Source of the DNA: Chryseobacterium gregarium DSM 19109 | GTDB lineage: Bacteria; Bacteroidota; Bacteroidia; Flavobacteriales; Weeksellaceae | Reading direction: 5' to 3' | DNA length: 64,000 nt | NCBI RefSeq assembly: GCF_000430845.1 | Contig: NZ_AUMU01000015.1 | Span: forward strand, 55,067-119,066 | Shown here: positions 9,616 through 18,681 of the stretch, piece after piece | Numbering within the stretch: position 1 is the first letter of the stretch | Layout: each line of letters begins with the position of its first letter | Made by a program: the position numbers and the translations under genes | Notes under the pieces: model-generated | Database searches by the model: none | What the model was told of the DNA's origin: nothing | What the model saw: only the letters and a program-made list of their open reading frames with translations

Positions 9616-10788
9616 TTGAAAACTAAATTATTACTCTTTTCGCTTTTCGGCTCATGGTTAACGCATGCACAAACCCTCACATTTCAAGATCTTTCTAATA
9701 TGCATACCGGCAGAGGTGCCATAAACAGTGTTATTGTAGATGATAATATTTATGTAAGCAATGGATATAAGGAAACCGATGGTAATGCCAATTATATTGA
9801 GAAATACAGCTTCAAAGATAACCGTTGGAGTATGATCAATTCTACTCTGGTTCCTGAAAAATTTGCCAATTCGGAGACGGATCGTAATAAAATTTATATT
9901 TTTAACGGATCAGAAAATAATCGGCTTGAGATTTTAGATCTTGCGGCTCATACTGTAACCCATGGAGCTGTTAATCCTTTTTATGCCGAAGGCGCAGGCT
10001 CTGCCATACACCATGGTAAAATATATGTGTTTGGAGGCAGCGGATTAAACGGAGCCGCAAAGACTGTATTTTCTGATCAATTTCAGTATTACGATATTGC
10101 TTCGGACACCTGGAATTCATTACCCGATATGCCGACAGCCAAAGAAACAAGAGGTAAAATTGTTAATGATAAGCTTTATGTAATCGGCGGTTTCAACGGT
10201 ACTTCTTCTAATCTGATCAACGTTTATGACCTTAATACCAATCTTTGGACTGACCAATATATGATGCCTGTGGGTGTTTCGGGACATTCCTTAGCGGTAT
10301 CCGGGGATAAGATTTTTATTGTGGGCGGTTATGATGATCAAACCTTTTTGGCCTATTTTGACACCACCACCAAAACATTACATCAGCTCTCATCCAATAT
10401 GATTCCCCGAAGGCATTCAGCAGCGGAAGTACATGACCATAAATTATACATTATCGGGGGAAGTACCACTTCTATTACGGCCTCTGCCATTAAAAGCATA
10501 CAAGTTGCAGACATTAGCGAAAGTGTACTTTCCGCCAATAAAACCAGTGAAGATCAGGCTAAAACAAAGGTCTATACCAATGCACACAGAGACGGTTTTA
10601 TCATCAGTAATAAAAATAACAGCAATCAGTTTGAATACACTGTATTTTCATTAGAGGGGAAACCAATCGGTAAAGGTTTTGCCCATTATAATAAAAATAT
10701 AGATTTATCAAAAGTACCGCGTGGAACTTATATTTTTAGCTATAAAAATGAAAAAGGACTTTTGCAACAGGTTAGAATTATAAGATAA
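9616..10788 (+). CDS. Kelch-repeat protein with T9SS sorting domain
   Basis: A 390-residue exported beta-propeller. The signal peptide ends near THAQ. At least four Kelch blades are visible by their diglycine strands (IYVFGGSG, LYVIGGFNG, IFIVGGYDD, LYIIGGST). The last 70 residues form a T9SS type A sorting domain (VFSLEGKPIGKGF, then PRGTYIF and a terminal RIIR), so the protein is probably secreted or surface-anchored. The best start is TTG at 9616, since no in-frame ATG precedes the signal peptide. Ligand unknown. Confidence 0.85.
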   Translation: MKTKLLLFSLFGSWLTHAQTLTFQDLSNMHTGRGAINSVIVDDNIYVSNGYKETDGNANYIEKYSFKDNRWSMINSTLVPEKFANSETDRNKIYIFNGSENNRLEILDLAAHTVTHGAVNPFYAEGAGSAIHHGKIYVFGGSGLNGAAKTVFSDQFQYYDIASDTWNSLPDMPTAKETRGKIVNDKLYVIGGFNGTSSNLINVYDLNTNLWTDQYMMPVGVSGHSLAVSGDKIFIVGGYDDQTFLAYFDTTTKTLHQLSSNMIPRRHSAAEVHDHKLYIIGGSTTSITASAIKSIQVADISESVLSANKTSEDQAKTKVYTNAHRDGFIISNKNNSNQFEYTVFSLEGKPIGKGFAHYNKNIDLSKVPRGTYIFSYKNEKGLLQQVRIIR

Positions 10789-10824
10789 CCATCTTATCCT
10801 GTGGTAAATTTACAATCCATGATG

Positions 10825-11035
10825 TAACATCACCAGTTCAGGCAGAGAAAGAAACTTCACAATGTTGGCCAATACAAGCAAGGTATAAGCGTAGGATTCA
10901 CTTTTCCAGTTTCCAGTTTTTCAATGGACTGACTGTCTTTGTTACAAGGGCAGATCAGACTGGCTCCAGCCATTTTGCTCACGCAGCATCACAATATGCT
11001 TCCCTGATTTTATCTTTAACTGATCTTCTTGTCAT
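10825..11035 (-). pseudogene. decayed copy of the XRE gene at 8215-8433
   Basis: Reading 10825-11035 beside 8215-8433 shows near-continuous base similarity (shared blocks include AAGCGTAGGATT, TTTTTCAATGG, GACTGTCTTTGTTACA-like and TATCTTTAACTGATCTT). Small indels, such as one in the block around 10945-10960, destroy the frame. The start codon on the minus strand is at 11033-11035. No protein product is expected. Confidence 0.8.
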
Positions 11036-11063
11036 GAAGTAAATACCTTCTGACTGGTCGGCA

Positions 11064-11180
11064 TATCAATACCTGTAGACACCAATAACTTCCGGATATC
11101 CACTTTCAGAAACTTCAATATTTCATAAAGCGTTTCAACATACGGCTGGACTTCATTAGTACACCAACGTGAAATGACTG
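11064..11180 (-). pseudogene. truncated copy of the XRE gene at 8464-8682
   Basis: The C-terminal half of the second XRE gene is preserved here (translated as SRWCTNEVQPYVETLYEIL and on to VDIRKLLVSTG). A 1-base deletion next to the old stop reads it through, and the N-terminal half with most of the HTH is missing. Similarity ends at about 11180, and a diverged copy of the 83-bp repeat starts at about 11193. This looks like a deletion that removed the gene's start and any SymE copy. Confidence 0.8.
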
Positions 11181-11336
11181 AACAAAGTGACCACAAAAAA
11201 GGTTGTTGGCAACTTCCAGAGTACTTTGTTGATTTAAGACAACATGATAAATAAGACTTTATTAATTCATCTGAATAAAAATTAATAAATTCGTTACTGT
11301 CTTTTTTGAACGAAACTAAAACCACTCAATTCATGT

Positions 11337-11786
11337 TTGAATTATACCGTTACCGCAATCGCATTGTTATTCTTCTCAGGTTGTAAACAAAATGGTACAA
11401 AATACAGTGCAGGCCAGGAATGGAAATACAAAACCCGCCCTGGCGAGGAAAACTCTACCCTGAAAATTTTAAAAGTTGAAGAATATGCTAAAACCGGGAA
11501 AGTGGTTCATATTTCAATCAGCGGCTTAAAGATTAAAAATCCTAAAAGTCCAGAAGGTTTTGCTCAAAATCTCAGTCATATCCCTGTTTCTGAAGAAGCT
11601 TTAGACAAAAGTGTTACCAGACTACAAAATGAAAACAGCAAAGCCCCCGATACTCTTGAACTTGATGGCTATTCTTATTGGAAAAAAGAGTTCGACAAAG
11701 GTAAGGCTGGAATATTTACTATTCCTGTGGTTGAGATTATAGATTCTATGGAAGAGACTATTGTTTCCGGAAACGTCGGTGAGTAA
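11337..11786 (+). CDS. lipoprotein of unknown function
   Basis: A 149-residue protein with a short lipoprotein signal (LLFFSGC). The mature part is polar and mixed alpha/beta with no motif I know. The start is doubtful: in frame only a TTG at 11337 is available, while an ATG four bases upstream is out of frame, which suggests a lost base or a start disturbed by the neighbouring rearrangement. Expression is uncertain. Confidence 0.6.
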   Translation: MNYTVTAIALLFFSGCKQNGTKYSAGQEWKYKTRPGEENSTLKILKVEEYAKTGKVVHISISGLKIKNPKSPEGFAQNLSHIPVSEEALDKSVTRLQNENSKAPDTLELDGYSYWKKEFDKGKAGIFTIPVVEIIDSMEETIVSGNVGE

Positions 11787-11878
11787 ACTTTCCAAATATC
11801 TGAATCTAATCTAAATCATTATGTAAGTCTTCAAAATAGATCTGTTTTCATTATTTTTACCCTACAAAAGAAACAGGC

Positions 11879-12469
11879 ATGAAGAACCTAGAAGCAAAAA
11901 TAGATGAAGCCTTCAGGGAGACCATTCTCCTTCCGAGGGAAACCACGGTTACCAATTTCCTGGCTGATGTGCTAAGTTCGAAATACCAATTCCGGGAAGA
12001 TGACCGGAAAATTGAAGTCATCAGCCTGTATTATTATGCTGCCAGCCCGCTAAGCTTTTTATTTGCCCTGCCGAATTATGAATATTATTCCCCGGACAAA
12101 ACCGTCCTAATGGCAGAACTCCATGTAAAAGAACATGGGTTTGAAGATTATACCTATACCGATGTTCAGGAATTGTGCAAAAAAGTGCTGGATGAAAATG
12201 ACATCAATTATGCTGCCCATGCCGATGAGAACGGCCTGCCGGACCTGTCCAATTACTGGGAAAACCAGTCCGGACTGGAAATTGATTTCTTAACAAAATG
12301 CTGGAAAAAAGCCAAAGAGCAGACCCGCTCCAAAACACTCGGGTTTTTAGAATCCTCAGATCCCGGAGGCGGACTGTATGATCTGGATAACTGCTATGAC
12401 CTTCCTTTTGAGATCGGGCTGGATGAATACCTGCAGTCTCACGGTTTCAATTTTGAAAAGGAGCTGTAG
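11879..12469 (+). CDS. cytosolic protein of unknown function
   Basis: A 196-residue acidic protein without signal peptide or membrane segment. It is rich in aromatic residues (LYYYAASPLSFLF, NYEYYSPDK) and in Asp/Glu. I do not recognise the family. The next gene encodes a SUKH protein and starts 43 bases later; small acidic cytosolic proteins grouped with SUKH genes are often immunity proteins against polymorphic toxins. No toxin gene is present, so this is weak inference. Confidence 0.7.
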   Translation: MKNLEAKIDEAFRETILLPRETTVTNFLADVLSSKYQFREDDRKIEVISLYYYAASPLSFLFALPNYEYYSPDKTVLMAELHVKEHGFEDYTYTDVQELCKKVLDENDINYAAHADENGLPDLSNYWENQSGLEIDFLTKCWKKAKEQTRSKTLGFLESSDPGGGLYDLDNCYDLPFEIGLDEYLQSHGFNFEKEL

Positions 12470-12512
12470 GCTTTTCATCACCGGGAAATCTTTAATTTTA
12501 AAAATAAAAAAA

Positions 12513-13118
12513 ATGAATCCGACCGCACAGCAATACCTATCCGGGCTGAAAAAAGCCTATTATGAAAACGAGGCAGAAGAATCCTGGGTTCACTTTGAAA
12601 AGATCAGGCACGGCGCAGCAGAAGAAAATATTAAAAAACTTACCGGGTTATATCCTGACATTCCGGACGCGCTGGTCAGCCTGCTGAATTACGTTGATGG
12701 AACTTACTGGCGGGAATATGAAGGCGAAAAAATTGCTTTTTATATTCTCGGCTCTGATATGGAAGAATATCCCTATTACCTCCTGTCCTCCGCAGAAATG
12801 ATTGAAAACCATTATATAGCCGTTAAATATTATTCGGATTATATCGAACGGAAATATGAGGAAGTGGAGATCGATGAAAAAATCACCGATACAGCAAAAG
12901 ATCTTAAATGGCTCCACTTTTCAGACTGCATGAACAACGGCGGGACCTCGCAGCTGTTCATCGATTTCAGTCCTTCAGAGAAAGGCACCAAAGGACAGAT
13001 CGTAAGGTTTTTACATGATCCTGATGAGTTCAGCGTCATTGCCGACAGCTTTGAAGATTATTTACAGATGCTGATGGATAAAGACTACGACTTTATTAAT
13101 GAAGATCTGCTGGAATAA
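12513..13118 (+). CDS. SMI1/KNR4 (SUKH) family protein
   Basis: A 201-residue cytosolic protein. The SUKH pattern is visible: an early helix ending in LTGLYPDIPDALVSLLNYVDG, a strand with GEKIAFYILG, then KDLKWLHFSDCMNNGGTSQL-type strands and a final helix (FEDYLQML). Many bacterial SUKH proteins are immunity proteins for contact-dependent or polymorphic toxins. I start at the ATG at 12513 with A-rich leader; a longer frame from 12378 overlaps the previous gene and encodes unlikely sequence. Confidence 0.82.
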   Translation: MNPTAQQYLSGLKKAYYENEAEESWVHFEKIRHGAAEENIKKLTGLYPDIPDALVSLLNYVDGTYWREYEGEKIAFYILGSDMEEYPYYLLSSAEMIENHYIAVKYYSDYIERKYEEVEIDEKITDTAKDLKWLHFSDCMNNGGTSQLFIDFSPSEKGTKGQIVRFLHDPDEFSVIADSFEDYLQMLMDKDYDFINEDLLE

Positions 13119-13208
13119 AAAATTAAGGCTGGTCCGGAAGGACAAATAGGAATTGAAATCCTTAGCCGGATAAATTTGTCACAAAAGGTCACAGTAAAAA
13201 AACACAGA

Positions 13209-13808
13209 ATGGATTTTAAAAGCATCGCTGAAGAAATAAGCAGTCTGAAAAATGCAGATCTCGAACTCAGAGACCGGCTTATAAAAAGCGGAAAACTGGG
13301 AGAAGGGTATGATGAAGCAATGAAAAAGCGGCATACCCGGAATGCAGAAATATTAGACGGCATTATTGACCGCATCGGTTATCCTACGGCCGATAAGGTA
13401 GGTGAAGAAGCCGTTGAAGCGGCCTGGCTGGTCATCCAGCATTCCATCAACCATCCCTGCTTTATGAAAAAATGCGCGAAGCTGCTGGCAGCTGCGGTAG
13501 ACGAAAATAAAGCCGAAAAACTCAGTTTGGCTTACCTTACTGACAGAATTGCAGTATTTGAAGGGAAACCTCAGCAGTACGGTACCCAGTTTGACTGGGA
13601 TGAAAACGGCTTATTAAGCCCAAACTTTTACGACAGCCTGAACCAAGTAAATGAACGAAGAAAATCTGTAGGGCTTAACACGCTTGAGGAGCAGACCGCT
13701 ATTATAAGGAAACTGGCACAGGAGGAAAACCAACAACCTCCGAAAGATCCTGAAAAAAGAAAAAAGGAAATGGAAGCCTGGAAAAAAGCCGTAGGCTGGA
13801 CTCAATAA
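13209..13808 (+). CDS. DUF6624-like cytosolic protein
   Basis: A 199-residue protein with a helical N-terminus and a conserved-looking core: IGYPTADKVGEEAVEAAW, then VIQHS, LAYLTDRIAVFEGKPQQYGTQ. The AAW-x-VIQH and DR-x(8)-QYGTQ motifs are what I remember of DUF6624 proteins, whose function is unknown. The start is taken at the ATG at 13209; a TTG at 13176 is in frame but less likely. It lies 90 bases after the SUKH gene and may be in the same operon. Confidence 0.75.
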   Translation: MDFKSIAEEISSLKNADLELRDRLIKSGKLGEGYDEAMKKRHTRNAEILDGIIDRIGYPTADKVGEEAVEAAWLVIQHSINHPCFMKKCAKLLAAAVDENKAEKLSLAYLTDRIAVFEGKPQQYGTQFDWDENGLLSPNFYDSLNQVNERRKSVGLNTLEEQTAIIRKLAQEENQQPPKDPEKRKKEMEAWKKAVGWTQ

Positions 13809-13900
13809 AACTTTGTTATCAGGATCAGCAAAAAGATATTGCTTTTTACTGTATTCAGATATTTAAACATCTGCATCAAACATCAATAAACCAATAATAT

Positions 13901-13936
13901 AATCCGCCTGAAAGTTTTTCTGAGCGGATTTCTTTT
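13901..13936. terminator. likely bidirectional terminator
   Basis: AATCCGC (13901-13907) pairs with GCGGATT (13924-13930) and can be extended through the loop. T-rich on the plus side, between convergent genes ending at 13808 and 13953. Confidence 0.65.
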
Positions 13937-13952
13937 ATTTAACGGAATTCAA

Positions 13953-16037
13953 TTAAAATATTGCGGCCGGTGCCGTTGTGTTGTTCAGTTTCTTCTGGAG
14001 ATCCGTCTTTTTGCCCTTTGAGAAATCATAGTTGAAACCTAAGACGAACATCGATCTGTTATTCATGATCCGGTTCACACGGCTGTAATCTACCAGACTT
14101 TCCGGTAAGCTTTTGGTCTTATATTCTGAAGGCATCCCGATCCAGTACATGCCGGCCGTCAAAGTCCATTCTTTCTTTTTATAGCTGGCAAAAATATGGT
14201 TCTGGTTTTCATTGGTGGTTAAAAAAGCGCCGTTTAGGGTGTACACCGGAATATTCAGCTGATACTGCAGGCTGAACGATTTATATTCCGATGACAGGAC
14301 AAGATTATTGGCCAAGTAATTATTCTTAATCAAAGCACCACTGCTTGTTCTGATGGTTTCCGTGGCCGGCGTCAGATTAAGTTTGGCCACAAGAAGGCTG
14401 TTCCCGAAAGGTTTATAGGAACCTGACAGCTGTACCCCGAACTGCTGTGAATTTCTGGCATTTTCATACGTCAGGGCATACCCGAAGTTTTCATCTGAAA
14501 CATAATACTGATTGATGGTCCGGTCCGTATATTTGTAAAATACATTGGCATTAAAATCAAAATATTTATTATTGAATGAATAAATGAAATTATTGGCAAA
14601 TACCTGCTGGGATTTTAAAAACGGGTTTCCTTTCTGCACGATATTCGGAGCCATCTGTACAATATTGCTGCTTAATGCAGCGCTCCACGGGCTTACTGGC
14701 CGGTAACTGCTCGTTAAACGGAGACTCTGATTGTCTTTAAGCTGATAACCCAGGATAACTTTCGGCGTAAAAGACCACTGATCAAAAGTATTTTCCGCAC
14801 TTTTATTGTGGATGTTTGTAAGGCCGGCTCCCACTCTGTAACTGAATTTATTGATCTTTCCTGAAAATTCGGTGTAAAAATACTGCTCCAGATAATTCAC
14901 GCTGTACTCTGAAAAACCGGCCAGGTTCTGAAGGTCATTGGAGATATTGGTATTGGAAACCCTGTATCCCGAGGCCAGTTTCCCGGCTTCAAAAGTATGG
15001 GTATGGGCCAGTTCACCGACAATCCCGGTCTGCATGGTTTCAAGGTTCATGTCATTATCAAAAACCGGGGCTCCTGAAGAAATCACCCATTCTTTCGCCA
15101 GTTCTGTCGTATTGGTTTTAAAGCTTGAGCCGACGATATTGATGCTGAACTCATCACTCTTACCCATATTTTTAGAAAAATATAAGTCTAAAGTCGGTGT
15201 CGTATAACCGGAAGATCCGTTTTTCAGCATGGCATGTTCCTCGGTCAGGGTATCATTTGTAAAAATACTCTGTCCATTTCCTTTGATAAAACTTGTGAAG
15301 ATATCCATATCCATTTTCGCCTGAAAAGCATAATGGTCCGGGACCATCCTTGTGTACCGCAAGGCAATATTCTGGGAAGTATACCCGAAATGGTCTGTCT
15401 TGTTTTCATCTGTCCGGTAATGACTGCCTTCTAACTGATAATCATAGATACTGTGTACTTTCCTGTTATCGTAATCCCTTAAATTAATCGAATATTCCAG
15501 TCCGAGATTATTTTTCCCTTTGGTAAAACTGGCATATGTCGTTCCGTTCACAAAGCCCGTGTTCAGGGCAGAACTCACATCAGTACCAAAAACATAGCCC
15601 GTTTCGGCAGAACGCGTAATCAGGTTTACGACAACATCCGCTCTTGTGGCCCATCTCGCCGGAGGAATATCGTAATACTCCACTTTTACCACTTCAGAAG
15701 GAGCAACGCTGCGCATTTGCATATCGGTGGCTTCAATCCCGTTGATTAAAAATAATGTGGTTCCGCCTTTTGTACTCTTCAGGATATTCCCGACCGGATC
15801 TATCTGCAGTTCCGGTAAGGTCTGCAGCAAGTCCCGGGCAAAGCGGGCTTTTTCCAGGGCTTCTTGATCAAAAGTATATACTGCTTTGTCTGTAAACTGT
15901 TTTTTGCGCTGGGCTTTTAAAATAACTTCCTGAATCTCCGAAGTCCTGGTTTTTCCAATGGTATCGTTCTTTACATTTTCCTGAGAGAGTACAAAAATTC
16001 CACAAAGGAAAAGCACGGAACCTATCGTTTTTTTCAT
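13953..16037 (-). CDS. outer-membrane beta-barrel, TonB-receptor-like with plug
   Basis: A 694-residue outer-membrane protein. After a signal peptide (MKKTIGSVLFLCGIF, cleavage near LSQE) comes a plug-like domain at about residues 35-140 with the phrases ALEKARFARDLLQTLPELQ, TLFLINGIEATDMQM and SEVVKVEYYDIPPARW, the last being typical of the Bacteroidetes OMP_b-brl_3 group. The rest alternates in aromatic strands to the C-terminus, which ends in Phe as barrels often do. No CarboxypepD_reg-like repeat is obvious. The substrate is unknown, and no SusD partner is adjacent. Confidence 0.87.
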   Translation of the reverse strand: MKKTIGSVLFLCGIFVLSQENVKNDTIGKTRTSEIQEVILKAQRKKQFTDKAVYTFDQEALEKARFARDLLQTLPELQIDPVGNILKSTKGGTTLFLINGIEATDMQMRSVAPSEVVKVEYYDIPPARWATRADVVVNLITRSAETGYVFGTDVSSALNTGFVNGTTYASFTKGKNNLGLEYSINLRDYDNRKVHSIYDYQLEGSHYRTDENKTDHFGYTSQNIALRYTRMVPDHYAFQAKMDMDIFTSFIKGNGQSIFTNDTLTEEHAMLKNGSSGYTTPTLDLYFSKNMGKSDEFSINIVGSSFKTNTTELAKEWVISSGAPVFDNDMNLETMQTGIVGELAHTHTFEAGKLASGYRVSNTNISNDLQNLAGFSEYSVNYLEQYFYTEFSGKINKFSYRVGAGLTNIHNKSAENTFDQWSFTPKVILGYQLKDNQSLRLTSSYRPVSPWSAALSSNIVQMAPNIVQKGNPFLKSQQVFANNFIYSFNNKYFDFNANVFYKYTDRTINQYYVSDENFGYALTYENARNSQQFGVQLSGSYKPFGNSLLVAKLNLTPATETIRTSSGALIKNNYLANNLVLSSEYKSFSLQYQLNIPVYTLNGAFLTTNENQNHIFASYKKKEWTLTAGMYWIGMPSEYKTKSLPESLVDYSRVNRIMNNRSMFVLGFNYDFSKGKKTDLQKKLNNTTAPAAIF

Positions 16038-16236
16038 ATCCGAAAATTGAATAATATAAATAATGACAGGCCATAAGCGGCATTCATTACATTCCTCCTA
16101 CACTAAAAGTCCGGTCTAATTATAAACAACTCATAAACAGATACTTATTTTTTTTCACCATAAAGTGTATTTCAGTGATTTTCTGCCCGTTTTTTGCTTT
16201 TACCAAAATAACATCAAACCATAAAAATTTTTAATC

Positions 16237-16986
16237 ATGAAAAAATACTTTATTCTCATTTCGTATTCTGTTTTTTCAGCGCTGCATGCCCAGGAAGCAC
16301 CTGCTCCGCCAACAGAAAAAATGAACATCATTAAAACGAATGTTACGGCCTATGCATTTAGGAATATCAATCTTTCTTATGAAAGGGCTTTTACACAATG
16401 GTTCTCCGTCAATATGGGCTTCGGCGCCATACCGGAAGGAAAAGTCCCCTTCATCAATTCTTTTTTGAGCGATGAAGATGAACAGAGGTTTCAGAACCTT
16501 GAAGCAAAAGTTTTCAATTTTACCATTGAACCGAGATTCTATCTCGGCGCAGGCTATGGAAAAGGATTTTATATCGCGCCATACTACCGGTACTCTAAGA
16601 TAACATCCAATACCTTTGATTTTTATTATGATTATACGTTCAGCGGAACCACTTTCCAGATCCCTCTGAAGGGCAACGGGAACACCAACGGGAACAGCGG
16701 CGGGGTCATGGTCGGGGTACAGTTTTTTCTGACTCCGAGCCGGAATTTAGTCCTGGACCTATGGATTGCCGGAGCGCATTACGGAGCCGGGAAAGGGGAT
16801 TTCACCATGACCAGCGATATCGTGCTGACTCCTGAAATGCAGGCCCAGCTGAAACGTGAAATAGAAGACCTGGATGTCCCTTATATCAATTATACCGTAG
16901 AAACCAATACCAACGGAGCAAGGGTAATGATTGACGGCCCGTGGATCGGCTTCAGAAGTGGCCTATCTCTGGGGTATAGATTTTGA
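16237..16986 (+). CDS. small outer-membrane beta-barrel, DUF3575-like
   Basis: A 249-residue exported protein (cleavage near LHAQ) followed by a Pro-rich segment. The body has strands like INLSYERAFTQWFSVNMGFG and ends in GPWIGFRSGLSLGYRF, a terminal aromatic typical of outer-membrane barrels. It resembles DUF3575 proteins. It is divergent from the TonB-receptor-like gene with 199 bases between starts, so they may be co-regulated; a terminator follows. Confidence 0.75.
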   Translation: MKKYFILISYSVFSALHAQEAPAPPTEKMNIIKTNVTAYAFRNINLSYERAFTQWFSVNMGFGAIPEGKVPFINSFLSDEDEQRFQNLEAKVFNFTIEPRFYLGAGYGKGFYIAPYYRYSKITSNTFDFYYDYTFSGTTFQIPLKGNGNTNGNSGGVMVGVQFFLTPSRNLVLDLWIAGAHYGAGKGDFTMTSDIVLTPEMQAQLKREIEDLDVPYINYTVETNTNGARVMIDGPWIGFRSGLSLGYRF

Positions 16987-17010
16987 AAAGTTTTATTTGA
17001 ATATTTTTTG

Positions 17011-17040
17011 AAACCGTTCTATCTTAGAGCGGTTTTATTT
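17011..17040 (+). terminator. intrinsic terminator
   Basis: Stem AACCGTTCTA (17012-17021) with TAGAGCGGTT (17025-17034), one wobble, then a T-rich tail. Confidence 0.85.
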
Positions 17041-17122
17041 TGCCTGTTATCTACAGTAAGATCATATTTTTCAGGATAAATAAGACCATACTATCTTATC
17101 ATTAAAAAACTGTTGTTCCTCT

Positions 17123-18415
17123 ATGAATTCATCACAAATTACCACTGCCCAAAGAATCAAGGCCATCGTTGGCGGATCCATCGGGAATCTTGTAGAATGG
17201 TATGACTGGTATGCTTATGCAGCCTTTGCCATTTACTTTTCCAATTCATTTTTCCCGGATTCGGATATGACAGCCCAGCTTCTGAATACGGCAGGAATTT
17301 TTGCAGTCGGTTTTCTGATGCGTCCGGTCGGAGGCTGGCTTTTCGGGAGCATCGCAGACCGGGTAGGAAGGAAAAAAGCAATGACCCTTTCGGTTTTGCT
17401 GATGTCTTTCGGTTCTTTACTGATTGCCCTAACCCCTACTTATCAGAGCATTGGCGTCTTGGCCCCATTGCTTTTACTGGCCGCCAGATTATTGCAGGGT
17501 TTAAGCATAGGCGGAGAATACGGAGTGTCTGCCACGTATCTCAGCGAAATGGCTACGGCGGAACGGAGAGGATTTTATTCCAGCTTTCAGTATGTCACCC
17601 TGATCGGCGGACAGCTGATCGCTTTGGGAATTCAGCTGATCCTACAAAAATTAGTATTGACGGAAGCCCAGCTTGAAGACTGGGGATGGAGGATCCCTTT
17701 CGCATTCGGGGCTGTGCTCTCTGTAATCGCTCTGTATTTAAGGGCCAACCTCCATGAAACTGAAGCCTTTGAAAATAAAAAAGACGACAACGAAAAGAAA
17801 AAAGGATCGGTTCATGAACTGCTGAAGCATCCTAAAGCTTTACTTACTGTTGTCGGTCTCACATTGGGAGGTACCCTGGCCTTCTATACTTATACTACGT
17901 ATATGCAGAAATTCCTGGTGAATACCGTTCATCTGACCAAAGAAGAATCTACCCTGCTCTCTTTCATCTCACTCTTTATTTTTGCCTGCCTGCAGCCTGT
18001 TTTCGGTGCGTTATCGGACAAAATAGGGAGAAGGCCCCTGTTATTGGCCTTCGGAATCCTGGGTACGGTATTCACCTATCCTTTACTGACTGCCTTAAGC
18101 ACAACGACTTCAATAGGGATGGCTTTTCTACTACTGATGGCAGCCCTGATTATCGTGAGCGGCTATACTTCCATCAATGCAGTGGTAAAAGCTGAGCTTT
18201 TCCCTGCCGAAGTACGGGCACTCGGTGTAGGATTACCCTATGCCTTAACGGTCGCTATCTTCGGAGGAACGGCAGAATATATTGCGCTTTGGTGCAAACA
18301 GGCCCATGTAGAACATTATTTTTACTGGTATATTACCGCCTGCATCTTCTTTTCATTCATCGTATACTCAACAATGAAAGACACTAAAAAAACGTCTGAA
18401 CTGGATAAGGATTAA
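17123..18415 (+). CDS. kgtP: MFS transporter of the KgtP (alpha-ketoglutarate:H+) type
   Basis: A 430-residue 12-helix inner-membrane symporter. It closely follows E. coli KgtP along its length: GNLVEWYDWYAYAAFAIYF in helix 1, AGIFAVGFLMRPVGGWLFG, the MFS motif DRVGRKKAMTLSV, QGLSIGGEYGVSATY, and FQYVTLIGGQL, then in the second half GALSDKIGRRPLL and KAELFPAEVRALGVGL. The gene stands alone with a strong terminator. Substrate by homology is 2-oxoglutarate; related dicarboxylates cannot be excluded. Confidence 0.92.
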   Translation: MNSSQITTAQRIKAIVGGSIGNLVEWYDWYAYAAFAIYFSNSFFPDSDMTAQLLNTAGIFAVGFLMRPVGGWLFGSIADRVGRKKAMTLSVLLMSFGSLLIALTPTYQSIGVLAPLLLLAARLLQGLSIGGEYGVSATYLSEMATAERRGFYSSFQYVTLIGGQLIALGIQLILQKLVLTEAQLEDWGWRIPFAFGAVLSVIALYLRANLHETEAFENKKDDNEKKKGSVHELLKHPKALLTVVGLTLGGTLAFYTYTTYMQKFLVNTVHLTKEESTLLSFISLFIFACLQPVFGALSDKIGRRPLLLAFGILGTVFTYPLLTALSTTTSIGMAFLLLMAALIIVSGYTSINAVVKAELFPAEVRALGVGLPYALTVAIFGGTAEYIALWCKQAHVEHYFYWYITACIFFSFIVYSTMKDTKKTSELDKD

Positions 18416-18430
18416 TAATAGGCGAAAAAA

Positions 18431-18470
18431 ACGCGCGGCTCAGAAATCTGAGCCGCGCGTTCTATTTTTT
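18431..18470 (+). terminator. strong intrinsic terminator
   Basis: A 13-bp GC-rich perfect stem (18431-18443 with 18448-18460), AAAT loop, then a T-rich run. An A run on the left makes it usable for the convergent small gene too. Confidence 0.92.
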
Positions 18471-18681
18471 AATGATAAGCCTGCTTGAATTTTGCAATGA
18501 TATTGTCCAGATTATGTCGCTGAACATATACACTCTTAACATCCTCGTATCTTGGTGATTTGTAGAATACTTCATGGAAATCCATACTTCCGTTCCCTAC
18601 TTTTACCACTTTCTGTACTTCAATATTCAACTTTCCGAGTTCATCTTTAAAAACCTGAAATTCATCTTGTATATTCTTCAT
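18469..18681 (-). CDS. small protein of unknown function
   Basis: A 70-residue protein, probably real: it begins with ATG at a clear AT-rich 5' region and has protein-like composition (MKNIQDEFQVFKDELGKL, then VGNGSMDFHEVFYKSPR). No signal peptide or membrane segment. Its stop codon touches the strong terminator of the convergent gene. I do not know the family. Confidence 0.6.
   Translation of the reverse strand: MKNIQDEFQVFKDELGKLNIEVQKVVKVGNGSMDFHEVFYKSPRYEDVKSVYVQRHNLDNIIAKFKQAYH

Larger units (their letters stand above)
10789..11336. other. gene-free stretch: duplicated XRE region in decay
   Basis: Contains the two pseudogenes, a repeat remnant at about 11193-11225, and about 110 bases of AT-rich sequence. 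The open frame at 11032-11325 on the minus strand joins the repeat remnant to the truncated XRE copy and is not a real gene. Confidence 0.7.

Noticed and set aside
11032..11325. 97-codon open frame on the minus strand
   Set aside because: Fuses a repeat remnant with the truncated XRE copy; it lacks the HTH start.
7173..11336. Prophage or integrative element
   Set aside because: No integrase, transposase, phage structural gene or att-like direct repeat pair seen.
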